Part shown: one piece after another, positions 1 through 6,211 of the stretch | Layout: every line of letters starts with the position of its first letter | How positions within the stretch are numbered: position 1 is the stretch's first letter | Origin: an uncultured Oscillospiraceae bacterium | GTDB lineage: Bacteria; Bacillota; Clostridia; Oscillospirales; Oscillospiraceae | Direction: 5' to 3' | Length of the DNA: 16,851 nucleotides | Assembly: GCA_910587285.1 (NCBI GenBank) | Contig: CAJULM010000056.1 | Location: 1-16,851 of the forward strand | Made by a program: the position numbers and the translations under genes | Notes under the pieces: model-generated | Seen by the model: only the letters and a program-made list of their open reading frames with translations | Databases searched by the model: none | Told to the model about the DNA's origin: nothing

Positions 1-6
1 CTTGAC

Positions 7-38
7 AAAAGACCCCGCCGGAAACGGCGGGGCCTTTT
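7..38. terminator. Intrinsic terminator, probably bidirectional
   Basis: A perfect 8-bp GC stem (13-20 with 25-32) closes a GAAA tetraloop. It is flanked by an A-run on the left and a T-run on the right, so it could end transcription from either side. It probably serves a gene lying left of the window and acts as a backstop for the pepF transcript. Confidence 0.8.
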
Positions 39-44
39 GTTTGC

Positions 45-298
45 GTAGAAGCGCGGAGAAGCGGACAGCGAGGGAGCTTGGAGCGGAGTGAGGATAAAAA
101 ACCAAGATTTGCGCAGCAAATCTGTATTTTATCCGAATCGCAGTGAAAGCGACCGAGCGGCGATGTTTGCCGGTGGCAAACGCCCATCGCCGACCGAGCC
201 GAAGGCGAGAACCTGGCCGCTTCGCAGCGTGACACGCCCCGCCTTGCGGCGGGGGAAATGCGAGGCACCGAAAATACGGCGGGGGCGTATGTTTCTCC
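45..298. repeat. Structured noncoding stretch, candidate dispersed intergenic repeat
   Basis: About 250 bases between the first terminator and the end of pepF contain no convincing gene. The stretch is full of inverted repeats. An interrupted palindrome spans 92-134 (GGATAAAA pairs with TTTTATCC around AGATTTGC-GCA-GCAAATCT). A two-part hairpin lies at 160-190 and a CCCCGCC/GGCGGGG hairpin at 237-254. The word GACCGAGC occurs twice (151 and 192). A 74-codon frame at 88-312 overlaps the pepF end, follows the palindromes and has no ribosome site, so I treat it as chance coding. The look is that of a mobile or amplified intergenic repeat, which only a genome search could confirm. Confidence 0.5.
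96..123 (-). terminator. Possible terminator of pepF
   Basis: Read on the minus strand, AGATTTGC-TGC-GCAAATCT forms an 8-bp stem, followed by TGG and six T residues. It lies about 175 nt past the pepF stop. The stem is AT-rich, so termination may be partial, with the hairpin at 7-38 as the stronger site. Confidence 0.5.
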
Positions 299-2104
299 TT
301 ATTGCTCCATGAGGGATTCCATCTCGTCCAGAAGGGTGCCGAACAGGTCCAGCGCGTCCTGAATGGGCTGGGGGGAGGCCATGTCCACCCCGGCCCCCCG
401 GAGCAGGTCGATGGGGTCTTTAGAGCTGCCGCCGGAGAGGAAGCCCAGCATATCCTGGACGGCGCTCTCTCCCTGCTTCAAAATGCGGCGGGACAGGGCG
501 ATGGCGGCGGAGTAGCCAGTGGCGTACTGGTACACGTAATAATTATAATAGAAGTGGGGAATCCGGGCCCATTCCAGGGCGATGCGGTCGTCCGTCACCA
601 TGTCGGGGCCGAAATACTTGGCGTTCAGCGCCTTGTATTCGGCGCACAAAAGCTCGGCGGTGAGGGGGGCGCCCTGGGCGTTGAGCTCGCCCATGCGCAG
701 TTCAAACTCGGCGAACATGGTCTGGCGGTACAGCGAGCCTTTGAACTGCTCCAGGAAGTGGTTGAGCAGCCATGCCCGCTCCTTCTTGTCCGTGGTGTTG
801 GCCAGCAGGTGCTCCATGAGCAGGGCCTCGTTGCAGGTGGAGGCCACCTCGGCCACAAAGATAACGTAGTCTTTATAAATGGAAGGCTGGGTTTTGGCGC
901 TGAGGTAGGAGTGGACGGCGTGGCCCATCTCGTGGGCCAGGGTGAACATACTGTCCAGGTCGTCCTTGTGATTGAGCAGGATATAGGGGTGGACCGCCAC
1001 GTCGCTCATATAGCCGCCGGAGCGCTTGCCCACGTTTTCGTACACGTCGATCCAGCGGTGGTCAAAGCCCTCTTGGATGATGGCACGGTACGCGTCGCCC
1101 ATGGGAGCCAGGGCGTCGTACACGGTGGCCTTGGCCTCCTCAAAGGAGATGGTTTTGGACGCGCCGGCCACCATGGGGGCGTAGATATCGTACATATGCA
1201 GCTCGTCCAGGCCAAGCAGCTTCTTGCGCAGGCGGACGTATCGGTGCATTTTGTCCAGGTTGGCGTTCACCGTGTCCACCAGGCTGTGGTAGACCTCCGG
1301 GGGTACCCGGTTGGCGCTTACGGCGGCAATCAGGGGGGAGTCGTACTTTCGGGCGGTAGAGGCGAAGGAGCGCCCCTTGGCCTCGGCGTTCAACAGAGCG
1401 GCGGTGGTGTTTTTGAACTGCCCCAGGGTGTCGTAATAGAGCTCGTAGGCGGAGCGGCGCAGGGCCCGGTCTTCGCTCATCTCGTAGGGGACAAAGGAGG
1501 CGTTGGACAGGGGCAGGCGGTTGCCGTTCCCGTCCACCGCATCGGGAAAGGTCAGGTCGGCGGAGGTGAATTTGGAAAAAGTCTCGTAAGGAGCCTGGGC
1601 CATCTCCCCGGCGGCGGCCAGCAGCTTTTCCTCCTTGTCGGACAGGGTGTGCTCTTTTCGATCCTGGAGGACGGTGAAGTACCGGCGGTACAGCTCCAGC
1701 TCCGGCTTTTCGGCATAGAACCGCTCCAAGGTCTCCGGGGACAGCTTGAGCAGCTCCGGGGTGTCGAAGGCGGTGGAGGAGGTCAGCTCCACATAGAGGC
1801 TGATGCCCTTGCCGGCCATCGCTTGATATTGGCCTACTCGGGTGTCTTCGTCTTGGCGGAGGGAGGCGTAGCGGTGCAGGTTGGACGCCCGGTCCCCGGC
1901 CTCCACCGAGCGGGTGAGGTATTCGTACAGGGTATCGGCGCTCTCGCCCAGCCGCCCCTGATAGCTGGGGAGGGTGCGAACCAGGGCCTGGACCTGGGCG
2001 AACTCCTCCTCCCAGGCCTGGTCGGAGGGGAAGATGTCGGCGGTGTTCCAGGTGTATTCCACGGGGATTTCGCTGCGCTGGGGGATTTTTTTCGCGTCTG
2101 ACAT
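299..2104 (-). CDS. pepF: Oligoendopeptidase F (M3B metallopeptidase)
   Basis: A cytoplasmic zinc peptidase that cuts short peptides, typically of about 7-17 residues, in peptide recycling. The 601-residue product has the usual family length and no signal peptide. The zinc site is visible: H391-E392-M-G-H395 plus E419, 24 residues after the second His, followed by the typical AEVASTCNE helix. The helical N-terminal PepF domain (about 1-200) and the catalytic M3 domain (about 200-600) are both complete. I chose the ATG at 2104 (MSDAKK) because AGGAGG lies 10 nt upstream (2115-2120). The longer frame from 2146 would begin inside the promoter -10 element. The gene is monocistronic, with its own promoter and a terminator on each side. 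The large plus-strand frames opposite it are shadows. Confidence 0.95.
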   Translation of the reverse strand: MSDAKKIPQRSEIPVEYTWNTADIFPSDQAWEEEFAQVQALVRTLPSYQGRLGESADTLYEYLTRSVEAGDRASNLHRYASLRQDEDTRVGQYQAMAGKGISLYVELTSSTAFDTPELLKLSPETLERFYAEKPELELYRRYFTVLQDRKEHTLSDKEEKLLAAAGEMAQAPYETFSKFTSADLTFPDAVDGNGNRLPLSNASFVPYEMSEDRALRRSAYELYYDTLGQFKNTTAALLNAEAKGRSFASTARKYDSPLIAAVSANRVPPEVYHSLVDTVNANLDKMHRYVRLRKKLLGLDELHMYDIYAPMVAGASKTISFEEAKATVYDALAPMGDAYRAIIQEGFDHRWIDVYENVGKRSGGYMSDVAVHPYILLNHKDDLDSMFTLAHEMGHAVHSYLSAKTQPSIYKDYVIFVAEVASTCNEALLMEHLLANTTDKKERAWLLNHFLEQFKGSLYRQTMFAEFELRMGELNAQGAPLTAELLCAEYKALNAKYFGPDMVTDDRIALEWARIPHFYYNYYVYQYATGYSAAIALSRRILKQGESAVQDMLGFLSGGSSKDPIDLLRGAGVDMASPQPIQDALDLFGTLLDEMESLMEQ

Positions 2105-2141
2105 AATGAAAAAACCTCCTGTCAATATAGAAAGTGAGCTT

Positions 2142-2170
2142 ATCATACCATGGGAAGGGGAGTTTTACAA
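2142..2170 (-). promoter_or_regulatory. Sigma-A-type promoter of pepF
   Basis: On the minus strand TTGTAA (2165-2170) is followed after exactly 17 nt by TATGAT (2142-2147). Transcription would start near 2135, giving a short leader that carries the AGGAGG of pepF. This placement excludes the upstream in-frame start at 2146. Confidence 0.7.
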
Positions 2171-2180
2171 GGATAAGGAG

Positions 2181-2232
2181 AAAAAACGCCAGCCCGGCCG
2201 GGGGAGGATAGGCTCCCGGTCGGGCTGGCGTT
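2181..2232 (-). terminator. Strong terminator of the padR-pspC operon
   Basis: A perfect 12-bp outer stem (2185-2196 with 2221-2232) and an inner CCGGG/CCCGG stem form the hairpin. On the minus strand a run of T follows at once (A-run 2181-2186 on the plus strand). It lies about 220 nt past pspC and just before the pepF promoter, so it insulates the two units. Confidence 0.85.
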
Positions 2233-2452
2233 GGAGGGGGCGGGGCGGATCGGGCAATCGCGCTCCGCGCCGTCCTCCTGCCGATCTTGGTCAATACAGC
2301 GGGTTCTCCCTGGTAGTCTGTGCTTCGCCTGCTCGTGGCGCGCTTCCTCATCTATCCATGCCCTTCCGGGGCTCCCACAAAGCCGTTCTCTGGCTTTGTG
2401 GGGAGAGGAGGGGCGGCGGAAGCGAAGGATATAGAGCGCGCAACGGCGAGGC
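2233..2452. other. Noncoding stretch downstream of pspC
   Basis: About 220 bases between the terminator and the pspC stop. The frames here lack ribosome sites and family resemblance. The only clear structure is the inverted repeat at 2372-2405. The stretch would form the 3' end of the operon transcript. Confidence 0.5.
2372..2405. repeat. Inverted repeat, no T-tract
   Basis: CTCCCACAAAGCC (2372-2384) pairs with GGCTTTGTGGGGAG (2392-2405) through a 13-bp stem with one bulged G, around a 7-nt loop. Neither strand has a following T-run, so it is not a standard terminator. It could be an RNA-stabilising 3' stem or part of a dispersed repeat. Confidence 0.6.
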
Positions 2453-2638
2453 TCAGTACTCTTTGGGCATAATCAGGGCGGCGACAATATATACCCACAG
2501 GGACAGGCCCGCAAATGCCACCAGCAGAACGGTGGCCACACGCACGACTGTGGGATCGACATTGAAGTAACGGGCGATTCCCCCGCATACGCCGCACAAA
2601 ATGGCGTCGGGGCCTTGGGTACGGTACAAACGCTTCAT
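2453..2638 (-). CDS. PspC-domain small membrane protein
   Basis: A 61-residue PspC-family peptide. It begins MKRLYRT, carries the glycine-rich ILCGVCGGIARYF motif, then DPTVVRV and one hydrophobic helix (about residues 37-57), and ends MPKEY. PspC proteins sit in the membrane and take part in phage-shock or envelope-stress responses; B. subtilis YvlC is a relative. An ATG at 2638 or a TTG at 2644 could start it. GGAG (2650-2653) is 11 nt from the ATG and 5 nt from the TTG, so the start is not settled; I prefer ATG because family members usually begin MKRLYR. It is the last gene of the padR operon, 22 nt after the small ORF stop. Confidence 0.85.
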   Translation of the reverse strand: MKRLYRTQGPDAILCGVCGGIARYFNVDPTVVRVATVLLVAFAGLSLWVYIVAALIMPKEY

Positions 2639-2660
2639 ATTCAATCAAGCTCCTTTCCGG

Positions 2661-2834
2661 TTAACGCAGAAGAAGGTGGGCGGCGTTCAGCGTGGCGCCC
2701 GCCGAGGGCAGAATGCCGTGGTACACTCCCTGGGCGGCCAGCTCGGCGGCGAAGGGGTCCAGCTGGGGACGCTTGTTCCAGGCCGCGCCGCCGGTGCGGC
2801 GCGGGCGGATATCGAAAACAGCGAAATTCTTCAT
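2661..2834 (-). CDS. Small protein of unknown function (57 aa)
   Basis: I do not recognise this protein. It begins MKNFAVFDIRPRR, ends AAHLLLR, is basic at the N-terminus and has no membrane segment. Evidence for it being real is positional. A perfect AGGAGG (2843-2848) lies 8 nt before the ATG and overlaps the TGA of the DUF4097 gene (2848-2850), a layout typical of translational coupling. The next gene starts shortly after its TAA with another ribosome site. It fills the gap between the DUF4097 and PspC genes almost exactly. A role as a small partner of those two products is inference. Confidence 0.65.
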   Translation of the reverse strand: MKNFAVFDIRPRRTGGAAWNKRPQLDPFAAELAAQGVYHGILPSAGATLNAAHLLLR

Positions 2835-2847
2835 GATGGGGGCCTCC

Positions 2848-4626
2848 TCAATGGCGCTCCAGCGATATATCGCCGCTGATGGTGGTCATGGAATAGACGG
2901 GGCCGGAGCCGTCGCCGTAGACGAACACGCCGTTGATATAGTTCATGGGGAAGGTGCAGTCGAACTCGCCGCTGGTGGTTTTCATCCGCACCATGAAGGG
3001 CCCTGCGTCGGGCAGAAGGACCTCACAGTCGCCGGATTTGGAGGACAGCTCCAGAGTTTCCGGCAGGACGGAGGTGGTTACGGTCACATCGCCGCTGATG
3101 GAACTGGCGCGGAGTTGGCGGACAGGGCCGCTCAGCTCGATGTCGCCGCTGGCGGTGTGCAGCCGGGCGTCCTGCGTCTGGCCGCGCAGGGTGATGTCGC
3201 CGCTCATGGTCTCGGCCTGGATGCGGAGGCAGTCGCCTTGAATTTCCAAGTCGCCGCTGGAGGACTTGAAATTGAGGTGGGCGCAGGCGCGCAGACGGGC
3301 GCTCAGATTGCCGCTGGCGGTGGCGACGGTGAGCTGGTCAATGTCCAGAGCGTCCCGGTCGATTTCCACGTCGCCGCTGGCGGTGTTCACGATGATCAGG
3401 TCCCAGTGCCGGCGGGGGAGATAGAGCTCCACGTCGGCGGAGCAGAAACCCCGGCGGGAGAAGAAGGAGGAGCTGGCGGTGCGGCCCTCCCGGATGGTGA
3501 GCACCCCGTCGGCGGAGCAGGTTACGTCCAGCTCGTCCACGTCGCCGTCAATGATGACGCCGGCGTCGGGGGATTCGCTGACGTGGATGGTCACGTCTCC
3601 GGTGGTGGTGATGACTTCAATGCCTCGCAGGTCCTTCAGAGAAGTGACGGAGTAGGAGCCGTCATCGTTGGGACTCATACCTGAGTCCTGACCGCTGAAA
3701 TGGGGGCCGGTGTGGTCAGCGTGGCTGTCGCCCTGGTACTCGCCCCACTGGGCGAAGAAGCCGCCCTTATCCTTGTCATAGCCGAAGCCGTACACCACGT
3801 CTTTTTTCTCCTTGGGGCCGCCGCCGGCAAAGAACCGGCCCTGGTCGGTGTCCAGCTCCGCCTCAAACTCCCAGCCCCTGCTTGTGGGCGGTGCCGGCGG
3901 CGTGGGGGGAGTGGGAGGCGTCGGCGGTGTGGGAGGAGTAGGGGGCGTGGGAGGCGCGGTCCCCTCTGGGTTAGTGTTGAAGTGGACCTTCATGTGGCCG
4001 TTGTCCTTCTCCACGACAGTGCGGCGCTGGATGGCGTCTTTGGCCTGCTTGGCGGCCTCCTTCACCTGGTCCATGGCCACCCGGCAGATCTCGCCCACGT
4101 TGGCCAGGATGGCGTCCAGGTCGTTCTGGCCGGTGTAGTTGTAGTGCGTGTCGCCATGCTCGTCCCGCTCGCCTTGGGGGGCGCCCGCGGCCTCTGCCTC
4201 GTCCTGAATACGCTGCGCCTCCGCGGCCAGCCGCGCGGCCTTCATCTCCTCAGGCTCGTCGGGGTTGATGGTGATGGGGTGGCTGTCCCCGCTGTTGATG
4301 GTGATGGGTTCATCGCCGCCGGGGTTGTTGGTGATGACGGTTTTGCCGCTCTTGGTGGTGATCCGGGTCTGGCTCCCCGCCTGGTCGATGGTTACGCCGC
4401 CGGGCTCCACGCCCAGATAGCTGAGCAGCTCGTCCACGTCGCCCAGGTCATCCAGAGCCCGGGTGAAGGCCTCCTCATCAGGCAGGCCCGCGCCGGTCAT
4501 TTCCAAAAAGCGGCGGTACAGGTTGTCGGACAGCTCCTCGATGAGCTCGTCCTTTTCCTTGGAGGCGGGGGCGGCGGACAGGCGGGTGGCCACCGACTCG
4601 CTTAATTTCAGCTTCATGTCATCCAT
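2848..4626 (-). CDS. HAAS-like / DUF4097 beta-helix protein (YvlB-like)
   Basis: A 592-residue two-part protein. Residues 1 to about 72 are helical, with the pattern of HAAS/DUF1700-type domains (DELIEELSDNLYRRF and ALDDLGDVDELL). A charged linker follows, with six tandem TPP triplets flanked by APP (about 222-248). From about 338 to the end, SGD-type turns recur roughly every 20 residues (TGDV, SGDV, SGNL, SGDL, SGDI, SGDI, SGDV, SGDC, SGEF, SGDI), the signature of DUF4097 putative-adhesin beta-helices. No signal peptide or membrane helix is visible, so despite the family name the product appears cytoplasmic. ATG 4626 has AGGAGG 9 nt upstream and overlaps the padR stop by 8 nt. A second ATG at 4617 is possible. 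Confidence 0.85.
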   Translation of the reverse strand: MDDMKLKLSESVATRLSAAPASKEKDELIEELSDNLYRRFLEMTGAGLPDEEAFTRALDDLGDVDELLSYLGVEPGGVTIDQAGSQTRITTKSGKTVITNNPGGDEPITINSGDSHPITINPDEPEEMKAARLAAEAQRIQDEAEAAGAPQGERDEHGDTHYNYTGQNDLDAILANVGEICRVAMDQVKEAAKQAKDAIQRRTVVEKDNGHMKVHFNTNPEGTAPPTPPTPPTPPTPPTPPTPPAPPTSRGWEFEAELDTDQGRFFAGGGPKEKKDVVYGFGYDKDKGGFFAQWGEYQGDSHADHTGPHFSGQDSGMSPNDDGSYSVTSLKDLRGIEVITTTGDVTIHVSESPDAGVIIDGDVDELDVTCSADGVLTIREGRTASSSFFSRRGFCSADVELYLPRRHWDLIIVNTASGDVEIDRDALDIDQLTVATASGNLSARLRACAHLNFKSSSGDLEIQGDCLRIQAETMSGDITLRGQTQDARLHTASGDIELSGPVRQLRASSISGDVTVTTSVLPETLELSSKSGDCEVLLPDAGPFMVRMKTTSGEFDCTFPMNYINGVFVYGDGSGPVYSMTTISGDISLERH

Positions 4627-4966
4627 TGTTTTGATCCTCCTCTATAGAAATCAGCGCGTCCAGAAGCGCGCGGGTGTTTTCCCACTCCTGCCGGGCCTCC
4701 GCCCAGCGGGCGCGGCCGTCATCGGTGATGGCGTAGTACCGCCGCCTGGCCCCGGGACCGTCGTCCCCCCAGTAGGAGGCGATGAAGCCGGACTGCTCCA
4801 GCCGCTTAAAGGCGGTGTATAGAGTGGCCTCCTTGAGACCATACTCCCCTTGAGTCAGCTGCTGAATGTTTTTGTTGATTTCGTAACCATAGTTGTCCCC
4901 GCGCGCAAGTTGTGCTAAAATAATAGTGTCCGTGTGTCCGCGCAGGGTGTCCGCAGAAATTGACAT
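4619..4966 (-). CDS. PadR-family transcriptional repressor
   Basis: A 115-residue PadR protein, the family's short form. The winged helix spans about residues 8-85: a TDTIILAQLARGDNYGYEI helix, then KEATLYTAFKRLEQSGFI (recognition helix) and a wing with ARRRYYAITDDGRA. A short C-terminal dimerisation helix follows (about 88-110). The ATG at 4966 has GGGAGG about 5 nt upstream; the frame is open to 5410 but the upstream part is promoter. It is the first gene of the four-gene operon and overlaps the next start by 8 nt. In this family the regulator often represses its own operon and is released by an envelope-active compound. The palindrome at its promoter fits autoregulation. Confidence 0.93.
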   Translation of the reverse strand: MSISADTLRGHTDTIILAQLARGDNYGYEINKNIQQLTQGEYGLKEATLYTAFKRLEQSGFIASYWGDDGPGARRRYYAITDDGRARWAEARQEWENTRALLDALISIEEDQNNG

Positions 4967-5062
4967 GGCGTCCTCCCTTCTTTGATCGGTCGTTGTTTTT
5001 TGTTTTGCCGAGATACACGGCCTAACAAGATACCTCATGAGCCGAAGTAACTTTGTGAGCTT

Positions 5063-5091
5063 ACTATAACACGAGATACCTCGCCTGTCAA
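5063..5091 (-). promoter_or_regulatory. Strong sigma-A promoter of the padR operon
   Basis: On the minus strand a perfect TTGACA (5086-5091) and TATAGT (5063-5068) are separated by exactly 17 nt. Transcription would begin near 5056, leaving a leader of about 90 nt before the PadR ATG. Confidence 0.85.
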
Positions 5092-5096
5092 GGTAT
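5074..5096. promoter_or_regulatory. Candidate PadR operator
   Basis: ATACCT (5076-5081), 9 nt, then AGGTAT (5091-5096) forms a perfect inverted repeat lying across the -35 box of the padR promoter. The word AGATACCTC at 5074-5082 recurs at 5029-5037, in the transcribed leader, and AGATAC recurs at 5011-5016. Position and repetition suit a repressor site. It differs from the ATGT-N8-ACAT motif described for lactic-acid-bacterial and Bacillus PadR proteins. Confidence 0.55.
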
Positions 5097-5156
5097 TTTT
5101 GAAAATTTTTTTGCCGGGGTATTTTATGCCCTGGCGAGGTAAGGAGATGTGTGAAA

Positions 5157-5981
5157 ATGAGCGAGTGTACCCACAACTGCTCCTCCTGCGGCGAGAGCTG
5201 CGGGGAGCGCACCAGTCCCCAGGACCTGCGCAAGCCGGCCAACGCCCTGTCCAGCATCAAAAAGGTGATCGCCGTGGTCAGCGGCAAGGGCGGCGTGGGC
5301 AAGTCTGCCGTCACCTGCACCCTGGCCGCTGCCATGGCGGCGCGGGGAAAAAAGGTGGGCATCCTGGACGCGGACATCACCGGCCCCTCGGTGCCCCGCG
5401 CCTTTGGCATTCACCGCCGGGCGGAGGGCAGTGAGGTGGGCATCTACCCGGCTGTCACCGACGGCGGGATGGAGCTGATGAGCCTGAACCTGCTCATGGA
5501 GCGGGAGACGGACCCGGTGGTATGGCGGGGGCCTGTTATCGCCGGGGCGGTGGAGCAGTTCTGGACGGATGTGGTGTGGGGTGAGCTGGACTACCTATTC
5601 GTGGATATGCCCCCAGGAACGGGCGACGTGCCACTGACGGTGTTCCAGTCTCTGCCGGTGGACGGGGTGATTGTGGTATCCGCCCCCCAGACGCTGGTGG
5701 GCATGATTGTCACCAAGGCGGTGCGTATGGCGGAGATGATGGACATCCCGGTGATTGGCCTGGTGGAGAATTACTCCTATTTCCGCTGTCCTGACTGCGG
5801 CGGAGAGCATCCTGTGTTTGGGGAGAGCACCATCGACGCGCTGGGAGCGCAGCTGTCCCTGCGGGTGCTGGCCAAGCTGCCCATCGACCCGGCGCTGGCC
5901 CGGGCGGTGGACGCGGGAAAGGTGGAGGCATATCAGCCCAATCCCATGGCCGAGGTGGCCGAGCTGCTGGATCAGGAATAA
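5157..5981 (+). CDS. Mrp/NBP35-family P-loop ATPase (Fe-S cluster carrier)
   Basis: A 274-residue ATPase of the Mrp/ApbC family, which carries iron-sulfur clusters to apoproteins. Walker A is GKGGVGKS (43-50, deviant Lys 44). DADITGPSVPR follows, then the switch/Walker B VDMPPGTGD. A C-terminal CPDC (211-214) is the usual cluster-binding pair at the dimer interface. The N-terminus has four Cys (4, 8, 11, 15) as in many clostridial Mrp proteins, possibly a second cluster site as in NBP35. ATG 5157 and GTG 5151 share one ribosome site (AAGGAG 5141-5146, 10 or 4 nt away); I chose ATG. The gene stands alone, divergent from padR and followed by a terminator. A weak TTGAAA near 5099 may be its -35. 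Confidence 0.92.
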   Translation: MSECTHNCSSCGESCGERTSPQDLRKPANALSSIKKVIAVVSGKGGVGKSAVTCTLAAAMAARGKKVGILDADITGPSVPRAFGIHRRAEGSEVGIYPAVTDGGMELMSLNLLMERETDPVVWRGPVIAGAVEQFWTDVVWGELDYLFVDMPPGTGDVPLTVFQSLPVDGVIVVSAPQTLVGMIVTKAVRMAEMMDIPVIGLVENYSYFRCPDCGGEHPVFGESTIDALGAQLSLRVLAKLPIDPALARAVDAGKVEAYQPNPMAEVAELLDQE

Positions 5982-5984
5982 ACA

Positions 5985-6030
5985 AAAAGACGAACTGAGA
6001 TATCTATCTCGGTTCGTCTTTTCGCTTTTG
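5985..6030 (+). terminator. Strong terminator after the Mrp gene
   Basis: A 17-bp hairpin (5985-6001 with 6006-6022, one T-G pair, ATCT loop) begins just after the stop codon and runs into TTTTCGCTTTTG. Confidence 0.9.
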
Positions 6031-6047
6031 TCCGCCGCTTTTTTGCC

Positions 6048-6076
6048 TTGTCATAGAGCGTGCGCTCTGATACAAT
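6048..6076 (+). promoter_or_regulatory. Sigma-A-type promoter of the kinase-like gene
   Basis: TTGTCA (6048-6053), 17 nt, TACAAT (6071-6076). The spacer holds a perfect palindrome, AGAGCG-TG-CGCTCT (6055-6068). Transcription would start near 6083, giving a leader of about 130 nt. Confidence 0.75.
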
Positions 6077-6084
6077 AGAACAAA

Positions 6085-6101
6085 TTCGACAAAATTCGAC
6101 A
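6085..6101. promoter_or_regulatory. Two tandem Spo0A boxes
   Basis: TTCGACA occurs at 6085-6091 and again at 6095-6101, exactly one helical turn apart. Each is a perfect match to the reverse of the TGTCGAA 0A box. They cover the predicted transcription start and early leader, where bound Spo0A would block the promoter, as at B. subtilis abrB. The match is seen in the sequence; regulation is inferred. Confidence 0.6.
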
Positions 6102-6211
6102 ATATCCGAACAAGCCTGCCGGGGACGGAAGTCATTCCCAGGAGACGGGGACGCGGATTTGCATAGCATAGTCTAAGAGAGCGGAAGCGTACGGGGGAAA
6201 GGAAGGCGGCA

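Noticed and set aside
88..312. A 74-codon plus-strand frame at the pepF 3' end
   Set aside because: No ribosome site, overlaps pepF, and its sequence is dictated by palindromes.
302..2101. A 599-codon open frame on the plus strand opposite pepF
   Set aside because: It mirrors the coding strand of a clear M3 peptidase, is rich in Gly, Val and Gln from reversed codons, and has no family motif. GC-rich shadow.
1140..2351. A 403-codon minus-strand frame overlapping pepF and its promoter
   Set aside because: Runs through the terminator and pepF promoter in another frame; arginine/proline-rich composition typical of an out-of-frame reading.
3880..3960. Tandem 9-bp units resembling a minisatellite
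   Set aside because: They encode the in-frame TPP linker of the DUF4097 protein; noted there instead of as an independent repeat or CRISPR.
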